Shown in pieces: positions 36,226-49,534 of a DNA stretch of 64,000 nucleotides. Every line of letters begins with the position of its first letter. The first letter of the stretch is position 1. Under the pieces are notes generated by a model. That model saw only the letters and a program-made list of their open reading frames with translations. It had not been told where the DNA came from and ran no database searches. Origin of the DNA: Trichoplusia ni (taxonomy: Eukaryota; Arthropoda; Insecta; Lepidoptera; Noctuidae); contig NC_039488.1 of assembly GCF_003590095.1 (NCBI RefSeq), positions 11,532,001 to 11,596,000 on the forward strand, in the 5' to 3' direction. The translations under genes were made by a program, and so were the position numbers.

Positions 36226-38069
36226 CATGCTCTAAAATAGAATAGACACTCTGAAAATTATTAAGTAAGATATGTATAAAACCAATAATAATTAAAATTA
36301 TCATTTTAAAAGAATAACAGATAAATAAAATCGTATTTTGGTGATAAATTAAACGGTTACATCACTTGGCAGAATAATTGTTACATCAGAAACATGCTTC
36401 TAAAATTAAATGTGATTTTCGGGGAGATAATGTTATCCGAATAATTAAATTAGACTGAAACTTCACCCGTGTTGTTTTTGCTGATTTCATTTTATACTTT
36501 ACGCTGTTGTATTTAAATTGAATGTCGCTTGTGTGCTGGGTAAGCTGAAAAAAGATAATTGCTTAATTAGCTGTCGGGACATTGAAGAGGTTTTATTATT
36601 TTGATGTAGGTAACGGGATATGTTGGATTGTTTTATATAAATGTTTTCGTACGTGAAAAGGGTGGATGTAAGTGCTTTAAATTAAACGATACCACTGTAT
36701 ATTGGAGTGCCTTAATTTTCGGTTAAGAGTTTTATCTAGATATACAACTGCGGAACGAGAATTTTTAATTAGCAGGCGGAAAATTTATTTTTTTAAAATT
36801 AATTTTAAACTTTACTTTTTTGTTATTTCTATACTTTCAATTTGTTGTCTGTTGTATGGTCTGGCAGGATACGTAACATTTGAAGTTTTAAAACCGCAAT
36901 CTCAAAATGAGCAGATTAAGACAGGTTTTAAGCCCTCTTATAGACAGATACAATCGATAAATGCCAAAGAAGCGGTGCCAAAAATAGAGCAGATTTTTTA
37001 AATAGCAGTCTATGCAACTTGCGTAGGAAATGTTAGTAAGCAAAAAAAATCCTCTTTCCTTAGTCCAACAAGGTAGGTGATAATAAGCTGCGTACATCTG
37101 ACCTTTGACCTCAAAGGACTCCCACAGATGGCTCCCCTGTCCCATGCATACTTTACGAGGCGAGTTCGGACATAAACAATCAACTTAATGTTGCCACCTA
37201 CAGTTAGACACCGAACTAAGGTAATTATCTCATCGAGATAGCAAATAAACGCGTCTATTAAATCTGTACGTAATATTGCTACTATTCTGCCAAAAAGCTC
37301 CATATTCACGTAATTTTAACTAAATCGCAGAAAGAAAGGTGATAGGTATACGTTCGACATGTCTGTCTGTCTGTGCTATCATAGCTCACTAACGGATAGA
37401 GCGATTTTAATTTAGTTTTGTATCAAAGGTGAATTGTTTTCGATTGTTTTTAGGTATGTTCTTGTGTGCACACATGACTTTTTATAAAGAAGAAGTATAT
37501 TTTTAAATAATAAATATGATCTATATTATTAATCTATTCAATAGAAAAAAAACACATCACGTAATTTGAGATCTTCATTCTGCCTAATATAAAATTAGGT
37601 AATTAATTTTCACACAATTAGCTGCTTCATGAATAAAAGAGTAAACTAATAGAGATAGCTTCAGGTTAACAAAATTAAGAATCCAATTAAATTGAAACAT
37701 TAACGAAACCTTTGTTTGTATTTTTAATTATACAACAGCCTTTTTCTGTAACCGAGCCTCCCCAAAATGTATACAAGAAAATGTTCAGGAGTCCAAAGGC
37801 TTTAAATCTTCAAAGCACGTCGGCTTTTATTTCAAAGCCTTTTCGAGATGTCTCTGTGGCTAAAATAACAATGTACCCTGAAATCCTGAAATTCATTTTA
37901 GTTTAACAATTACAGAGAACTTTGTAATTATAAGCTTTCAGTTAATAATGAATAGATTTTGCTTTTTTTCATTCGGTTTCTGAGAAAAATCTGATATCAT
38001 TAAATGATGCAATGCAACAAATACGCGTGAGTAAACTGTTACAAAACCAGAAGGTTGCATTCAGGTTTA
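36226..38069. other. Gene-free stretch
   Basis: A plus-strand frame of 99 residues (36702-37001) encodes one hydrophobic segment (FFVISILSICCLLYGLAG). It starts at a TTG, has no promoter or splice support and no recognised family, so I do not call a gene. Other frames are shorter. Confidence 0.35.
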
Positions 38070-38402
38070 TCATCATCACCATCCTAGCCTAGGTCGGCTT
38101 CCAGTCTAGCCGGATTCAGCTAAGAACCTGTGTTTTACAAGGAGCGACTGCCTATCTGACCTCCTCAACCCAGTTACCTAGGCAACACGATACCCCTTAG
38201 TTAGGCCGGTTGCCAGACTTTCCAGCTTCTGACTACCTGTAACGACTGTCAAAGAAGTATGAATAACATCCAGCACCCACAATTTAACGTGCCTTCCGAA
38301 ACACGGAGGAACTCCACACGGCGGAATGGTCACCCATCTACGGACCAACCGCGTCAAACGTAGCTTAACCTGTGATCGATCCACTTATGCAGTTATAGCT
38401 TA
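38070..38402 (-). mobile_element. 5S-rRNA-headed SINE, full-length, minus strand
   Basis: On the plus strand: ATCATCATC tail, CTAGGTCGGCTTCCAGTC, CTGACCTCCTCAACCCAG, TAACGTGCCTTCCGAAACAC, TGGTCACCCATCTACGGACC. Reversed, the head reads GATCGATCACAGGTTAAGCT then TAGATGGGTGACC. These line up with the CGATCACCGAAGTTAAGCAA and GGATGGGTGACC blocks of 5S rRNA, the internal promoter. Confidence 0.8.
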
Positions 38403-38745
38403 GAAACGAGTCCTGCAGGCAAGTTACGACGCCATATTAACGAAAATTACAAAAACAATTTTACATTTTAAAGTTGATTGATTAGACCTACTAATAGCCG
38501 TTTCGCATGTATGCTATGCTATTGACTTTAGTTTCGCCTTTACTTAAGTAATGCATGCGGTCATAGGTTTGTAATTGAGTGCATGTAAAGTCTCCTTGAA
38601 TCACGAAAACTTACAGTGAGCCGGGAAGCTCAATATAAAAATCAAGTACATAATTAAAAAAAAAAAGAAATTTCCTTATGGGAAACGGCATCCTTCAAAA
38701 CTTAACCGGTATTCACTTAAATTGTGTCCAACATGATTCTATTGC

Positions 38746-39056
38746 CTAGACGCGGTTGGTCCGTAGATGGGTGACCATCTTTGTCCTAGCGAGTTTCTCC
38801 GTGTTTCGGAAGGCACGTTAAATTTTATTGTGGGTCCCGGCTGTTATTCCTACATCTTTGACAGTCGTTACAGGTAGTCAGAAGCTTGAAAAGTCTGACA
38901 GCCAGTCTAACCAAGGGGTGTCGTGTTGCCCAGGTAACTGGGTTGAGGAGGTCAGATAGGCAGTCGCTCCTTGTAAAACACTGGTTCTTAGCTGAAACCG
39001 GTTGGACTGGTAGCCGACCCCAACATAGTTGGGAAAAAGGCCAGGCCGATGATGAT
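38746..39056 (+). mobile_element. 5S-rRNA-headed SINE, plus strand
   Basis: Starts CTAGACGCGGTTGGTCCG, then TAGATGGGTGACCATC, TTTCGGAAGGCACGTTAAAT and GTTGAGGAGGTCAGATAGGC. It ends in AGGCCGATGATGATTA. The head is cut just before the AGTTAAGC block. It faces the copy at 38070-38402 across about 340 bases. Confidence 0.8.
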
Positions 39057-39104
39057 TAGTAAACTATTATTTTTGAATGCGTATCTGAATAACTTTATTA
39101 ATTT

Positions 39105-39236
39105 TCCTGTCCATCCAAAGGTTGTCTGGAAGATATCGCTTGTAGCGATAAGACCGCCATTGTAGCCTAACATTATATGTATTGAGACTCACTGCTGTAA
39201 TTCCATGGTGTACAATAAAGAATATTTTAATCTAAT
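39105..39236 (+). mobile_element. LINE 3' untranslated end (Jockey/CR1-like)
   Basis: GGTTGTCTGGAAGATATCGC and TTGTAGCGATAAGACCGCC form a small stem typical of a lepidopteran LINE 3' end. GTACAATAAAGAATATTTTA and a TAATC short-repeat tail follow. No protein part remains. Confidence 0.6.
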
Positions 39237-39884
39237 CTAATAACAATTATTGTATCTTAGGTACCTGGGTTCTATAAGTGGCATTAATCGTAGCGTACCG
39301 TGGAATAGTAGTTAGTCGAGTCAGGCGAAAATTGTAACATGTGCCGATATATGGCGAACCTCAATGTCATCAAAACTGTGTGATCTAGAATTATTATTTC
39401 CAATGGAGTAAATTAGTTTTTGGCGCCAGCTACGTACTAATTGCGTTGATCGGCGCCTTTTAATAAATGCAACAGTCCTATAAAAGTATCAATAGGTGCT
39501 AGAGCCCGAGATTTTCAATAATACGATGGATATCTCGTGACTCTTTAAAAGCGTTCTCATGTCGTATTGTGTTACTCTATCGATCTTTTTGACAGCTCAT
39601 TATCTGATGTTAAAAGATGCTGGCTCACTGCATCTCGAGTTCGCTTACACTTGAAGTTTCTGGGTTATGTTATAAACGTCAAAGACTCTTCTTGTCATAC
39701 TAAAGAGTACGGATATTGTTTTATTTGGTATATAATATCTCAAAGAATCCATGACATTAAGCGGTCACAACTCTAACACATCGCATGTAAAACAAGCCGA
39801 TGAAAAATTTGTCTAGCTTTGTAGCAATTTTCTGAAAAACATTTATTTATTGTATTAAAATCAAGATTACTTTTCTTTGTTAAG
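39237..39884. other. No recognisable feature
   Basis: The plus-strand frame 39567-39776 is not supported by any other signal. Confidence 0.35.
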
Positions 39885-40015
39885 CGGGAGATTCCTCATG
39901 TATAGATTATGTATATATTTGGTAGAAAAAGCGGGTAGTGTCAGCCTCTTAACTGACAAAACCTAAACCGCCATGCAACATCATCAGCGTGTTGATGTTG
40001 GTATTATCCTAATTA
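39885..40015 (+). repeat. Dispersed repeat U2, copy 1
   Basis: GCGGGAGATTCCTCATG, GCGGGTAGTGTCAGCCTC and AACCGCCATGCAACATCATC match the copy at 52350-52480 in order and spacing. Class unknown. Confidence 0.55.
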
Positions 40016-40149
40016 TTCATGCAGCGGAAATCGAATCTGTGGACCTGGGCAGAGTCCTGATAGGACTACCATTTACCGCTTCCTTATTAATTCCTTCTCT
40101 CGAAATATGAATACAAATTTCCTGCTTTCGAAGTTAAATGTGTGTATTC

Positions 40150-40215
40150 AGGTGACTAGTTCCTGACCAAATCAGAGTCCTTAATTATGAGCAGACGAGC
40201 GCGAGCGAGGTCGCG
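40150..40215 (+). repeat. MITE-interior scrap
   Basis: GTGACTAGTTCCTGACCAAA and TTAATTATGAGCAGACGAGC match the interior of the MITE at 23442-23622. Confidence 0.45.
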
Positions 40216-40574
40216 ATTTAGACTTGAGCTGTTTCGCTTCCTAAATACACTGACAGTGCAAAAAATCGGCGCAAGAAACTCCTCCCAGTAAATGTTCTGT
40301 AAATACTTTGTGTTCTCAATTTTCTGTACACACTATCTTTTACATTACATTACGTTTTAATATACTTTAACAGAGATATATATCTCGTGTCCCAGCAGTG
40401 CCGTTACTCAGTTGGTCACGAATTTTCGTTGATACGTGGTTCGAATACTTTTCCAACATCGGTGCGAAAAAAGTTCTTTGTAACGTATTTAAATCATTCG
40501 GTATTTGGGGATTTATTGAGTAGCGTGGGAGATAAAGTATGTAAGGCTACGGGTTATTAACTTAGCAGGTATTT

Positions 40575-40755
40575 AAAGTCTTAAATGTTGGAGAGATGAC
40601 GTATCGGCAAACTCAGTGTCGAACGGCGCATCCAGGCCGACGCGACGGACCTTAAAAATGGCAGCTGGCTTAGACTGAAGTCCGGATTTTGTGGGGCCAT
40701 TGGGAGGATGCCGTTTTGCAGTAGTGGACCGCAACAGGCTGTATTGATTGATTGG
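40575..40755 (+). repeat. Possible RTE LINE 3' fragment
   Basis: GGAGGATGCCGTTTTGCAGT, AGTGGACCGCAACAGGCTG and a TGATTGATTG tail resemble the CAGCAGTGGAC..AGGCTGATGATG end common to lepidopteran RTE elements (compare 50560-50635). Confidence 0.4.
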
Positions 40756-43700
40756 TAAAAAGTTCTAACTAATTATAAAAAAAGGAAAGGATTGTATGTA
40801 TGTTTCGCGTTCAGCATACAGCAACGTACAGCAATGATGTAGCTCAAAGTTGGCAATAGAATCGCCGCCTAAAAAAACAATGGAGTTTATACCTTTGAAT
40901 TTGTTTTTTTCGAGTAGGTATTTTCATTCTAAAGCAATGCAAAGGCTTGTTACAAAATCACATACCCACAAGTATGTACCTAACAGTACTAGAACTGTTC
41001 ACACGCTATTTAATTAACACACGACAGCCTTCTTTGATCTGGTACATCTAAAATTAATTTGTAACCTTAAATCGAACCGGTCGTGAAATAAATGGGCTCC
41101 TAAACTTATTTGTTAGGGCTTGCTGACAATGATTTAAAGTTATAAATTAATCTGTGATACTTATATTCATTTGAGTAATGAGTATTCTGTTTAAGAGCCA
41201 GCAAGCAATAAGCTATTTTTATGTAGTCTTCGTTTTTACCTCAATCGTAAAATTCATTTGCTTCATATTTTTTTCTAATGGTTTTATTAATGTCGCGCGT
41301 TCTGTCAGGTTTAAAGTTTTCCTTTTTGTCTTTGAAAAAGTCTCATTCAAGTTTTCGTTTCTTTAAAATCGACTCCCACACTAAGTGATTTATAATCCTC
41401 ATGCCACGGGTTTACAAATATTCAAATCATATGCACTAAGACACTGCTTCAAGACAAGCATTCGTGGATCACACTAATCCGAATCGAAGCTGTGGAATGT
41501 CGCGCATAGTGTGTTCCGAGTGGTAACCTCAACCACTCGGTTTTTCAAACTTCCTAAGTTTTATTTATAATTAGATCAGTTTCTAGCCATTACAAGACTT
41601 AATACCCTGTCTTGATCTAATAGAATTATTTGTTAAAAGGCCTTTACAGCGAAATGGATGAGAAAGCAAATTAAACGTAATTTGTTTTTCATTCTGTTCT
41701 TGCAAACAATTCTTTTGTAGCTTCACTTGCGATTCGATGAGTTTTCTTTTTGATCTAGACTTTTAAACTGTGAAAATGGCTGATGAACCAGAAAATACAG
41801 TAAGTGGATGTAATGTAAATATATTTTTTGTTAGAACGATAATAATTTACGATCAAAGCGTTTCTGTGTATTTTATAAGTATTTAACAATACAATTTTTA
41901 GAGCTCTATTGTATTATTCCGTAATATTTATTATTGCTTAGGCTCCATCTGACGACGTCTGATCGTCTGTTCGTTCATCTGTCATCAGGCGCAAAATGTA
42001 CGGGGACGGCACCATCACTATTAATACAATGATTTTGTTGCAAAATGATTAAGAGAATACGAATTCTGTGAAACTTAATAGTGTTTCCAGTCATTCATTG
42101 TTAATTGTAAATAGCAGAATTGGGGCCCAGGCTGAGAGACGTAGCCACGTGCAACGTTAAATAGACTGACTGTTGCCGCTATAATAATAAAAAAAAAAGT
42201 GTTTTTGTCACTGTTTAAGCATACCTTCCAGACAGACAAAGTTACTTCTCGATTAAAAAAATGCGAAATATAAACAATCCGTCCAAAAAAATACTCATTA
42301 GAAGGAATTCTAGTAAAATCATATAGATATTTATTGAATCATAACCTTATGAACCACAATTACCAAAACAAATAATACAAAACAATCAGATTGCTTCAGC
42401 ACATAATAATATTGAATTTCAAAAGAAGACAATACAGAATACTGTGTAAATCCGGGAAGTTTCATTAAGAATCCATAGGAGGCCGCGATTACGAACCGAA
42501 TTGAATCGGTAATGAACAGGGAGCCTAACAAATAGCGGAACGAGGATGAAATATAATGTTTATGCTGTAAAAGTGAGGATATGTTGACTGCGATTAGCGG
42601 TGATCGGAATGGTTGATGTTAGAACGTCAGATTAAAAATTTACACTGCAATGAAAACCCTCACACTTAATTATACATATAATTTTAACGGAAATATCACG
42701 TTATGAATCACTTTCAAAATACAAGGCAGCTAGTGGGTTAATCGATAATAATATTTACAAGATGGTATACAATTTTAAAAATATCTTCAACATTTACCAA
42801 TCAAAGATAACAATTTTCGTAGACGTTGCAAACCTACCAGTGTTTACCATCTAAATATTCACACATTAATGACTTAACTTTAACTTTATTTGAAACATAA
42901 TATATCGTAACTTTTTAGGAAACATTTTACAACTCGCTCCCGTTACCGCTTATCACTCAGCGACGTCCTTACAAAAAGGACCATGTTGGTCGAATTAATA
43001 TTCAAACCCCAGGTAGAGGCACTGTGCATTTATTCCCAATTTTAGCAAATATTTGTTTACCGAGAATTCGTTGAAAGAGGAAGATATTCTGTATAACTCA
43101 TTTCATATGTTTTTGGGATAACGGGAATATCATTACTCAAACCTGAATTCTAGGAATAAGATGGTACAGAAACATAAAGGAATTTATTTTGTAGGTAACT
43201 AGATATTTACTTAAAATCTACTGTGCCTCCATTCAACATTGTGTCCTAAACTAACGTAGTTACAAAGGCTTTAAACTAAACATTCCTTAAGTAAATGGCT
43301 TGCATAATTAATTATGAGTTTTTAATGAGAACTAAGCTTACGAGTATATTCAGTTTCAGACTGGAGAATCCTTTGTCGAATAACTTGATGGATGTTCTAG
43401 CTTGTACAAAACCTGTCAAGGGGCAGTTAGGTTCGCGATACGACGGTTCCGTACAAGTGTCCGTTTCAAGAAAAACTCTAAAAACAGTTTTTCTCATTAC
43501 TATAGAAGTCCAACCCATTTATACATTACGAGATTTGGGCACGCAAAAAAGCTGACAGTTATTGCAGCAAAAAGCAACATAATGATTTTTCTATAGAATT
43601 AAGCTATATTTATTCTAACTTAAAAAAAAGTCGCGTACCCATTTGCGAAGTTATTATCTTCTTAGACCTTAGACAAAACCATTAAGGTTCCTATCCAACC

Positions 43701-46700
43701 TCATTACACTCAAGATAAACGCTCTCGTACATTTACAACATCCCAATGTAGTATGACATTAAATTACCTGTCAGCCATAGTCAGTCCACCTCCCAGTGCC
43801 CTTTCACCTTCACAGTTAATATCCCAGCTGACATGGACAGGGATCGATTGTCCTTCCGAAGTACATACCTCATATACATATCCTGCCTTCATTAAATTAG
43901 GGATCGTCAAGTGAAGTATCCTGTTTGTAGGATATTGTGACATGTAATGTAGGATTGAAAAATACTATTGGTGTAAAAATACTACTGGCATCATTTACTT
44001 AATTTTTTCTAAACGCAATATGTTTAAAATTTGATTTTTGATATAAGCAAATAACTTCCAGGTTCGAGACTTTTCTAAAAGACAGTTGAAGTGAAGATGT
44101 GACGTGAGACTGTGGTGTTTTTCTATGTGAATTAAGGACTAAGAAAATGTTGATTTCTTTTACTTTCCCCTTTCATACTATATGTAATATTTTGTTTTAT
44201 AGGAGTATTTATATACCGAGACATTGCATTTTTATCGAGTTGATATTTTTGTATATATTTTTTACCACGTCATTTCCCTAAACTTGGCAGTCTAACAGTC
44301 TCACCACTAGCCCATCACTGCTATTGCTATTAAGCTCTTAAATACACAATGACGTACACAAAATAGGTTACCATTGAATGCAAGGGTTGGAGAAATACGA
44401 CATACTCCTGTTTCCCGGATTGGTTTTATGGCGCTGTAAACCCTGAAGTACGCTGATTGGCTTCGTTTAGAAGCCCTTAATAAAAAAGGTTTTCTTACAA
44501 TGGGTCCCTACTAATGACATCGGCTTTTGAGGTTTAATTTTCAATTCCATTTGGTAAGATGCTGCTTAACTTTGACATAATTGGTAAGAGTAAAGAATAA
44601 AATATATTATTGTATTTCTAATATGAGATGAAAATTTTCTGAGCGACCGTAGTACTAACTCTAGGCTGCAAGGATACAATGATTATCAAAAGCTTAAGTT
44701 GCATATTTTGAAGTGAAAATAATACAGTTTCTTATCATATATTTCATACACATATAACAAAAAAATATCAAAACCTGTCACGATTATTCCTTATTTGTAA
44801 AAATACCCAAAACAAACCCAGCAAAAAGAAAACAGAAAAAGCCATCCAGCAACCATAGCATGGCGTCTTTATCTTAACTAACCCTATGCCCGCCGGCCTT
44901 ATATCGGATAATCCCGGATGAAAGTATTTTCGGGATCCCGTTAATTTCTATCGCGCTGTGTTGGGGATAATTTTATTTATTACTATGAGGACAACGGACG
45001 AGGCGTCGGATGAGCGTTTTTCCCGTTTTTATGATGAGTAGCGGACGCGGGTTGTCATGGGCTTCCGAGCTCCGGAAAAAGGCTCTCTCTTTTATATAGT
45101 TTACCAATTGTTGACGTTTTATTAGTTAACCTTTACGTGAGCTGTCACTCTGACTAGTTACTTAAGTCTTTTCTCCTTTCGTCTTGTGGGATTAATATGT
45201 TTTTTTTAAGTGGTTTTGGTAAAAAAGTGGCGTTGATTTATGTGAATTATTTTAACTCGATCAAGTACTAATAAATATACCTATTTATAAATCAGTCACT
45301 AAGTCCCAGTATTTTTGCCACTTAGCCACTAACTATAGGTACTTATTTCAAGAAACTTTCTCAAAAAATGAATTTAAGACCTGAATTGATAAAAAACACA
45401 AAAAAATACAAAACTAAATAGTAAAACAAGATAATAAAATTATATTATCGCGGAGAAAATACATTGCAAATTAATTGATCTCAAACAAAGTTCCATTTTA
45501 ATTAGTTAGCATGAACAACAAGTAATTTTAAACCGGTATCATGTTACTATTAATTACGTATACATAACAATATCCCAAACAATAGATCAATTTAGACTCA
45601 ATGGATTATCCACCATAAAGCCAGGAGCATAAAGTTTATAAACGTTAAATCAATTGTTACGTTAAATATGTTCACGATTTGTTGCCAAAAATGTCTTCTC
45701 TGAAAACGTCCACTGACTTGTTTAGAACTCCACCGTCTAAAGGAAGTGAGAGTCCTTGATGCATGGACTGCCTGCTTGGTGTATCAAAACAAAAAATATT
45801 CCCTCCACGTACACTCCGTCAAATGGTCTACGCAAATATGATTTTATCACACGACCTTTCCATGCACACTAAAATACTTTTTATCTTCATGGTCAACAAA
45901 GACTCGGCTATCACAAATGTAATGGGGTGTTCCAAAAACCTATCACACGAACTATAAAACTTGTGTTTACGATAACATTCATCGACACGTTATATCGATA
46001 TAACATCGAATACGTCACTGGAGAAACGGCCCTATAAATTTTAGGTGTATTTTATATCGATACTATTACAGTCAATGCCAATAGTTAGAAAAGAAGAAAG
46101 GAAATTGCTAATCGTAGTATTTTTCCACAGCTTGGAATGTCTTTAAATGAGTGATCTGGGATTTGGCCAAGGTAGGTATTCGGAGGTAAGATCACATATT
46201 TAGTTTTATCCTTTTTCGGATCATCTCAATTCAGCTGTAGATTATTCAATGATAGACTACTTTTTCACATCAGTTCCTCTTGGTGGCTGATACAATGTGA
46301 ACGATTTCTATTATGGCAGCCATCATGGAAACCACGTCAATTCCACGTCTAAGAAAAGTAGACAAAATATTCAATCTTAGCCGAAATAACTTTATATAGC
46401 CCTAAATAATATTTAAATATTGTAATGCGGACTTTGCCCGCGCAAAACCAAGCTCTGACGTAAGCCTCTTGAGAGATTTAGGATTTGTAGCCTTTTTTCG
46501 AGTTCTTCTGGAAATTTATCATCGCGCCTTCCTCTCCCAAGGGTGTTGGCACATATGCTTACGAAAACCCTTATTTTTCAGGAAGTATCAAGGTCTATTT
46601 TGAGAAGGCAGGAATTTCTTTATGAATGCAAGAAGGTGCAAACTGGAACAAGTGTGTACAATTTTCTCTGTATGAAAAGTCCTCACACGTATTCTAGTTT

Positions 46701-48481
46701 TAGTACTTACCTACACTTTTATGTTTTCCATTCTTCTGATAACCATTTTAACCAAGTTTAGATTTATAATAAAGTTTGAGCACCTTGAAAAGTTGATATC
46801 AAACGACAATGTTGCTATGATTTCTTGTCTGCAACAAACTTTACTTCGCAGGCGCTTTTGAGTAAGATTTATTTTCGTTCCCTCAACAATTTTTACTGCT
46901 AATCGCCTCAATTATTAAAATTTTCTTTTCTAAATTCAAATAGCATGTTCTTTCCCTGTATGAAACACACGCACTTTTCCATTCTGCTTGTCTAAAGATG
47001 GGAGTAGGAGAGCAAATCCGTCAGTCCTCATAAGAACGGATGCGCAGGACGAGGAGCCCGTCTCCTTCCTGCCCTGTTAGCTGATCCCGTGACAGGGTGC
47101 CCCACACGCCACCTGCAGGCCTAACTTACGGGTGGCGGAGAGGATACAATGTCCTGATACTTCCGTTAAGCTTTCAGCTTTCCATCATCCAAAATGACAC
47201 TATATTCTGTATTCTACTGCAGCACAGAGTAAACAATATATTGCTACCTTCCCAGTTTACGTGGAAAATTTGACTCGAAACGACAGTTAACCATAAAAAC
47301 CGGTCTATTTATATCGTATGAAGTGAAAAATATACAAAGCAGGGTTACGATCGAGCCGACGAGTTATGGTACCCTAGCGAACGATTTACTTGAGCTCGAA
47401 TACTCGAAGAGCAGCCAGTTTAAGCTTGGGGCTCACTGCGAGACGGAGATCAGAAATTTTGTTTTGAGGTGTTTAAGAATTAAGTAAATACCTTGGCCGT
47501 GAAGTTTTCAGTACTACTTCCTGAGAACGAGTATTTTTATAAAATCTTTAATTCATTTTTTGTATAATGTTGACTTTTTTATTTCATTTATAGGCACAGA
47601 AGGATAGTACTGACAGATTTAGAAGTCGGCAATTGCGATGAACTCAAATTCATAATCATGCTTTGTTCTTCGATGTGCCAGTCCTTTTCAGAGTAAACCT
47701 ACTCTAGATTAAGCATTTTTTAAACAGCCTATATATTATAACCTTCCTCATTGGGCTCCAAGCCTTAAGCTGGGAAACGTCTGACGCAGTTCGAAGGCCG
47801 TCGCTACAATGTAGATGCTATCTTATTCATAGGCATGGCTGCATTAATTCCTTGTAAATATTTCGCCGGATATTATCAAGTAAAATTTCGAGAAAATATT
47901 GTTTGAAATCCTGTCTTTCTTTTTGCTAAGGTTACAGATTAAAATAATATGATGCTGTGATAAAATAAGGAAAGTCTTATCATTTATATGATAAGCCAGG
48001 TTTTTAAGCCTGAACTAGATAAACGTTAACAGTTTCATACAAATTAGGTATTAGAAAATATTTGTATATTAGCTATTTAGTATCATCTTGTTTTTAAGTT
48101 TATTCCCGCGTACATTGCGGGTAACTCGTCTAACAGTAAAGCTATTACCTAGGATACTCATGATATTGGACCTAATTAATAAAGTGCTCTCGCTTTCTGT
48201 ACTTTCGATACCAGCCCGATACATGCAGACCGGTAACGACAGCAAAGCAAACAAGCGCAGGTATTGTAGGTAAACGACCATTATCCCATTAGGAAACATA
48301 ATTCAAAAACTACAACAGCCTAAAATTCCAAACCCAGTTTACCCATGAGACTGCCAAAGACAGTTACTACAAAGCAGAGGGTCTTTTGTTCCTCAAAATT
48401 CATGTGAATTTAATATCAAAGACCGACCCATATTGTAAGATAGAACACATTTTACGATAGGGGCGTTTCGTAGATAGGCTA
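40756..48481. other. Long gene-poor stretch
   Basis: Only scraps are seen: a TTCCGTAC-type piece at 41941-42000, a possible first exon at 41776-41799 (separate entry) and a GC-rich patch at 46990-47150 (CGTGACAGGGTGCCCCACAC) of unknown nature. The open frames at 43295-43596, 45763-45957 and 46543-46761 have no family resemblance. Confidence 0.35.
41776..41799 (+). other. Possible first coding exon end (MADEPENT)
   Basis: ATG in a good context (GAAAATGG) opens eight codons, MADEPENT, that run straight into the strong donor ACA|GTAAGT. An acceptor-like ATTCTTTTGTAG ends at 41720, so the exon could be 41721-41799. A nine-codon upstream ORF begins at the ATG before GAGTTTTC. No downstream exon was found. 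Confidence 0.22.
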
Positions 48482-49497
48482 TACTCAATACTCAATACTC
48501 AATACTCAATACGTTTATTGCACTCCACAATGTAATATAGATCTTAAATATAGTGGTAACAATCATGGACCCTGTCGGGCACGGCAATCGTAGGAGAGAG
48601 GAGGAATGAAAACTTTCAATGTTAAATACTAAAAGGTAATTAGACAATTCGAATCACTTACGCATTACAAATTACAAGTTTGTCTTATTATTGCAGTATT
48701 TTAATTAAATATTAAATATATATAAATGGTACATATATGATTGTTGTGTATATATTATTTTCAAAATACTTACATGCAAAATTATAAATTCATATAAATA
48801 TTCTAAAATATATAAATTATTCAATGTCAATTGTAATTCAAATTATAATAAAAAATAAAACATGTCAAATACTTGTCAAATATTAAATAAATGTCAAAAT
48901 AATTGAAATGTCGTAACAATAAAAAAAAAAAAATCAATCTAGTCAATGTTAGTCAATGTCTTTATGTAAATGTCTTTGTGCCGTCTTCTAATTTAAAAAT
49001 GTCTTTGTTTTTATAGGCAGGTATGTTGCTAAAAATTGTCGTTTAAATATTCATTTATGTGATAGTAGCTTTTTTGTAGTAATAATTGTTTCAATTTATG
49101 AATAAAAACATTAAGCTTATCTTCTTTCTTTGTATGTTCGGGTAATTTATTAAATATTTTTATAGACATGACATATGGGCTAGTTGAATGCATCTTTAAT
49201 CTCGATTGTGGTAAGTTTAGTCTATTTTTGTGCCTTAACACATACTTGGTTTGTTTATTTTCTCTCGTTGTGTAAAATTCTTGGTGTTTTTTAACAAACT
49301 TACATGTCTCTAAAATATATATGCAAGGGAGAGTCAAAATTTTTAAATTTATAAAATGAGGTTTGCAGCTGTCTGTATCTTTTATATTTACTAATATCCT
49401 TATAAGCTTTTTTTGCAGGGTGAATAATGATGGTGCATCTGTGCTGTTTCCCCACAAGGTGACACCATAGTTTAACCACGAAAATGCTATATACAAG
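48482..49497 (-). mobile_element. 5'-truncated CR1/Jockey-like LINE with heptamer tail
   Basis: Minus-strand element. Its protein end is the frame 49580-49029. Its 3' untranslated region carries CCCGACAGGGTCCATG and TGCAATAAACGTATTGAGTA. It ends in four units of TATTGAG (48482-48512 on the plus strand). The 5' limit, where the frame stops looking like RT, is approximate. A second 3' end of the same family is at 15845-15962. Confidence 0.75.
49029..49497 (-). pseudogene. LINE reverse-transcriptase C-terminal fragment
   Basis: The frame (open from 49580) carries LNYGVTLWGNS, LQKKLIRILVNIK, SCKPHFINLKILTLP and YILETCKFVKK. These fit the thumb and C-terminal region of CR1/Jockey-type LINE proteins, where a YG-x-x-x-WG motif is followed by LQK-R-x-R and a SC-x-x-x-F-x-x-L-x-I-L-x-L block. 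The frame stays open to its natural-looking end (NEYLNDNF), so decay is slight. The catalytic palm (YxDD) and endonuclease are absent. The residues before about 49497 do not look like RT and may be flank. Confidence 0.8.
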
Positions 49498-49534
49498 CCA
49501 CGCGATTTTAGACCTTCTGCCGTTGAAATAACGA

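Noticed and set aside
36702..37001. A 99-codon plus-strand frame with one hydrophobic segment
   Set aside because: It starts at TTG, has no promoter or splice support, is AT-rich with chance-like content and matches no family that I know.
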